Source: Sphaerotilus uruguayifluvii
Lineage (GTDB): Bacteria; Pseudomonadota; Gammaproteobacteria; Burkholderiales; Burkholderiaceae_C
NCBI RefSeq assembly: GCF_013294065.1
Contig: NZ_JABSNM010000018.1
Coordinates: 38,680 to 102,679 of the forward strand
Direction of reading: 5' to 3'
Length of the DNA stretch: 64,000 nucleotides
Shown here: in pieces, positions 63,921 through 64,000 of the stretch
How the letters are laid out: every line of letters starts with the position of its first letter
How positions within the stretch are numbered: position 1 is the stretch's first letter
Notes under the pieces: model-generated
What the model was told of the DNA's origin: nothing
Databases searched by the model: none
What the model saw: only the letters and a program-made list of their open reading frames with translations
Translations under genes and position numbers: made by a program

Positions 63921-64000
63921 GATCTCCTGAGGAGCAAGGCCAGAAAGGCGAGATGGACGAACTGCAGGCTGGTGTTGAGCCAGCGCTCGCAGTTCTTCCA
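63917..64000 (-). CDS. Transposase C-terminus, IS5-like, partial (continues past window)
   Basis: Only the last 27 residues are visible, ending NCERWLNTSLQFVHLAFLAL and LLRRS before TGA. From memory this matches the C-terminal helix of IS5-superfamily DDE transposases; the catalytic domain is outside the window. Third-base composition supports this frame over the others. No terminal inverted repeat could be recognised between it and the tRNA-His fragment, so it may be a stand-alone IS copy or part of the larger element. Confidence 0.6.
   Translation of the reverse strand, partial: WKNCERWLNTSLQFVHLAFLALLLRRS

Noticed and set aside
63628..63930. 100-codon plus-strand open frame at the right end
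   Set aside because: It is opposite the frames with better composition (transposase end and small ORF), lacks a ribosome site and has a Ser/Arg/Pro-rich shadow-like product.

Overview
The window looks like chromosomal DNA of a high-GC betaproteobacterium of the order Burkholderiales, most likely in the Leptothrix/Sphaerotilus/Rubrivivax-like group. This rests on the strong GC bias at third codon positions, the gene orders rimP-nusA-infB-rbfA-truB, smc-zipA-ligA and surE-pcm-nlpD, the succinylase lysine branch (dapC/dapD/dapE), and the style of the regulators. The placement is an inference; there is no rRNA gene to confirm it. Almost all the DNA is ordinary chromosomal backbone. The last ~400 bases are different and look like the end of an integrated element.

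Left part (1-9.8 kb, minus strand): a transcription/translation operon, rimP-nusA-infB-rbfA-truB, followed by typA and an EamA-type exporter cut by the window edge. A good sigma70 promoter sits at 9770-9798. It is followed almost at once by a strong intrinsic terminator (9716-9748), so attenuation of the operon is likely. A second hairpin terminator lies between infB and rbfA.

9.9-18.5 kb (plus strand): fabI, an OmpR-type response regulator with a TctE-like sensor kinase, then a binding-protein-dependent sugar ABC transporter (binding protein, two permeases, ATPase) and glucokinase. This reads as a glucose uptake-and-phosphorylation cluster with its own two-component system. A bidirectional terminator closes it.

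18.5-27.7 kb (minus strand): a secreted protein and a poly-Gly lipoprotein, both of unknown function, then ligA, zipA and smc (DNA ligation, division, chromosome condensation).

27.8-33.3 kb (plus strand): dapC, dapD, a PilU-type retraction ATPase, dapE and prmB. 33.4-36.6 kb (minus): a small conserved-looking protein, SelO AMPylase and a CCG-domain iron-sulfur protein lacking its usual FAD half. 36.9-39.5 kb (plus): a chemoreceptor, a DUF2946 protein and a PCuAC copper chaperone.

39.5-46.5 kb: a ZntB/CorA transporter, tRNA-Gly(CCC), PBP4-type carboxypeptidase, trmB, uppP, an RluF-like pseudouridine synthase with a long basic N-terminus, and a TetR regulator whose promoter carries a dyad that may be its own operator. 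46.7-56.7 kb: purL, a LhgO-like FAD oxidase, map, glnD, a WYL-type regulator and a VOC protein.

56.7-63.4 kb: a transglutaminase-like protein, rlmD, nlpD, pcm, surE, an orphan LuxR-type response regulator and a lipoprotein. The rpoS gene that commonly follows nlpD is absent here; only a strong hairpin separates nlpD from rlmD.

Right end (63.5-64.0 kb): the 3' end of a tRNA-His gene, including the diagnostic C73 and CCA, with its terminator still in place but without the rest of the gene. To its right lie lower-GC DNA, a short repeat pair, a small overlapping ORF and the C-terminus of an IS5-like transposase. This is the signature of a genomic island or prophage integrated at tRNA-His, most of which lies beyond the window.
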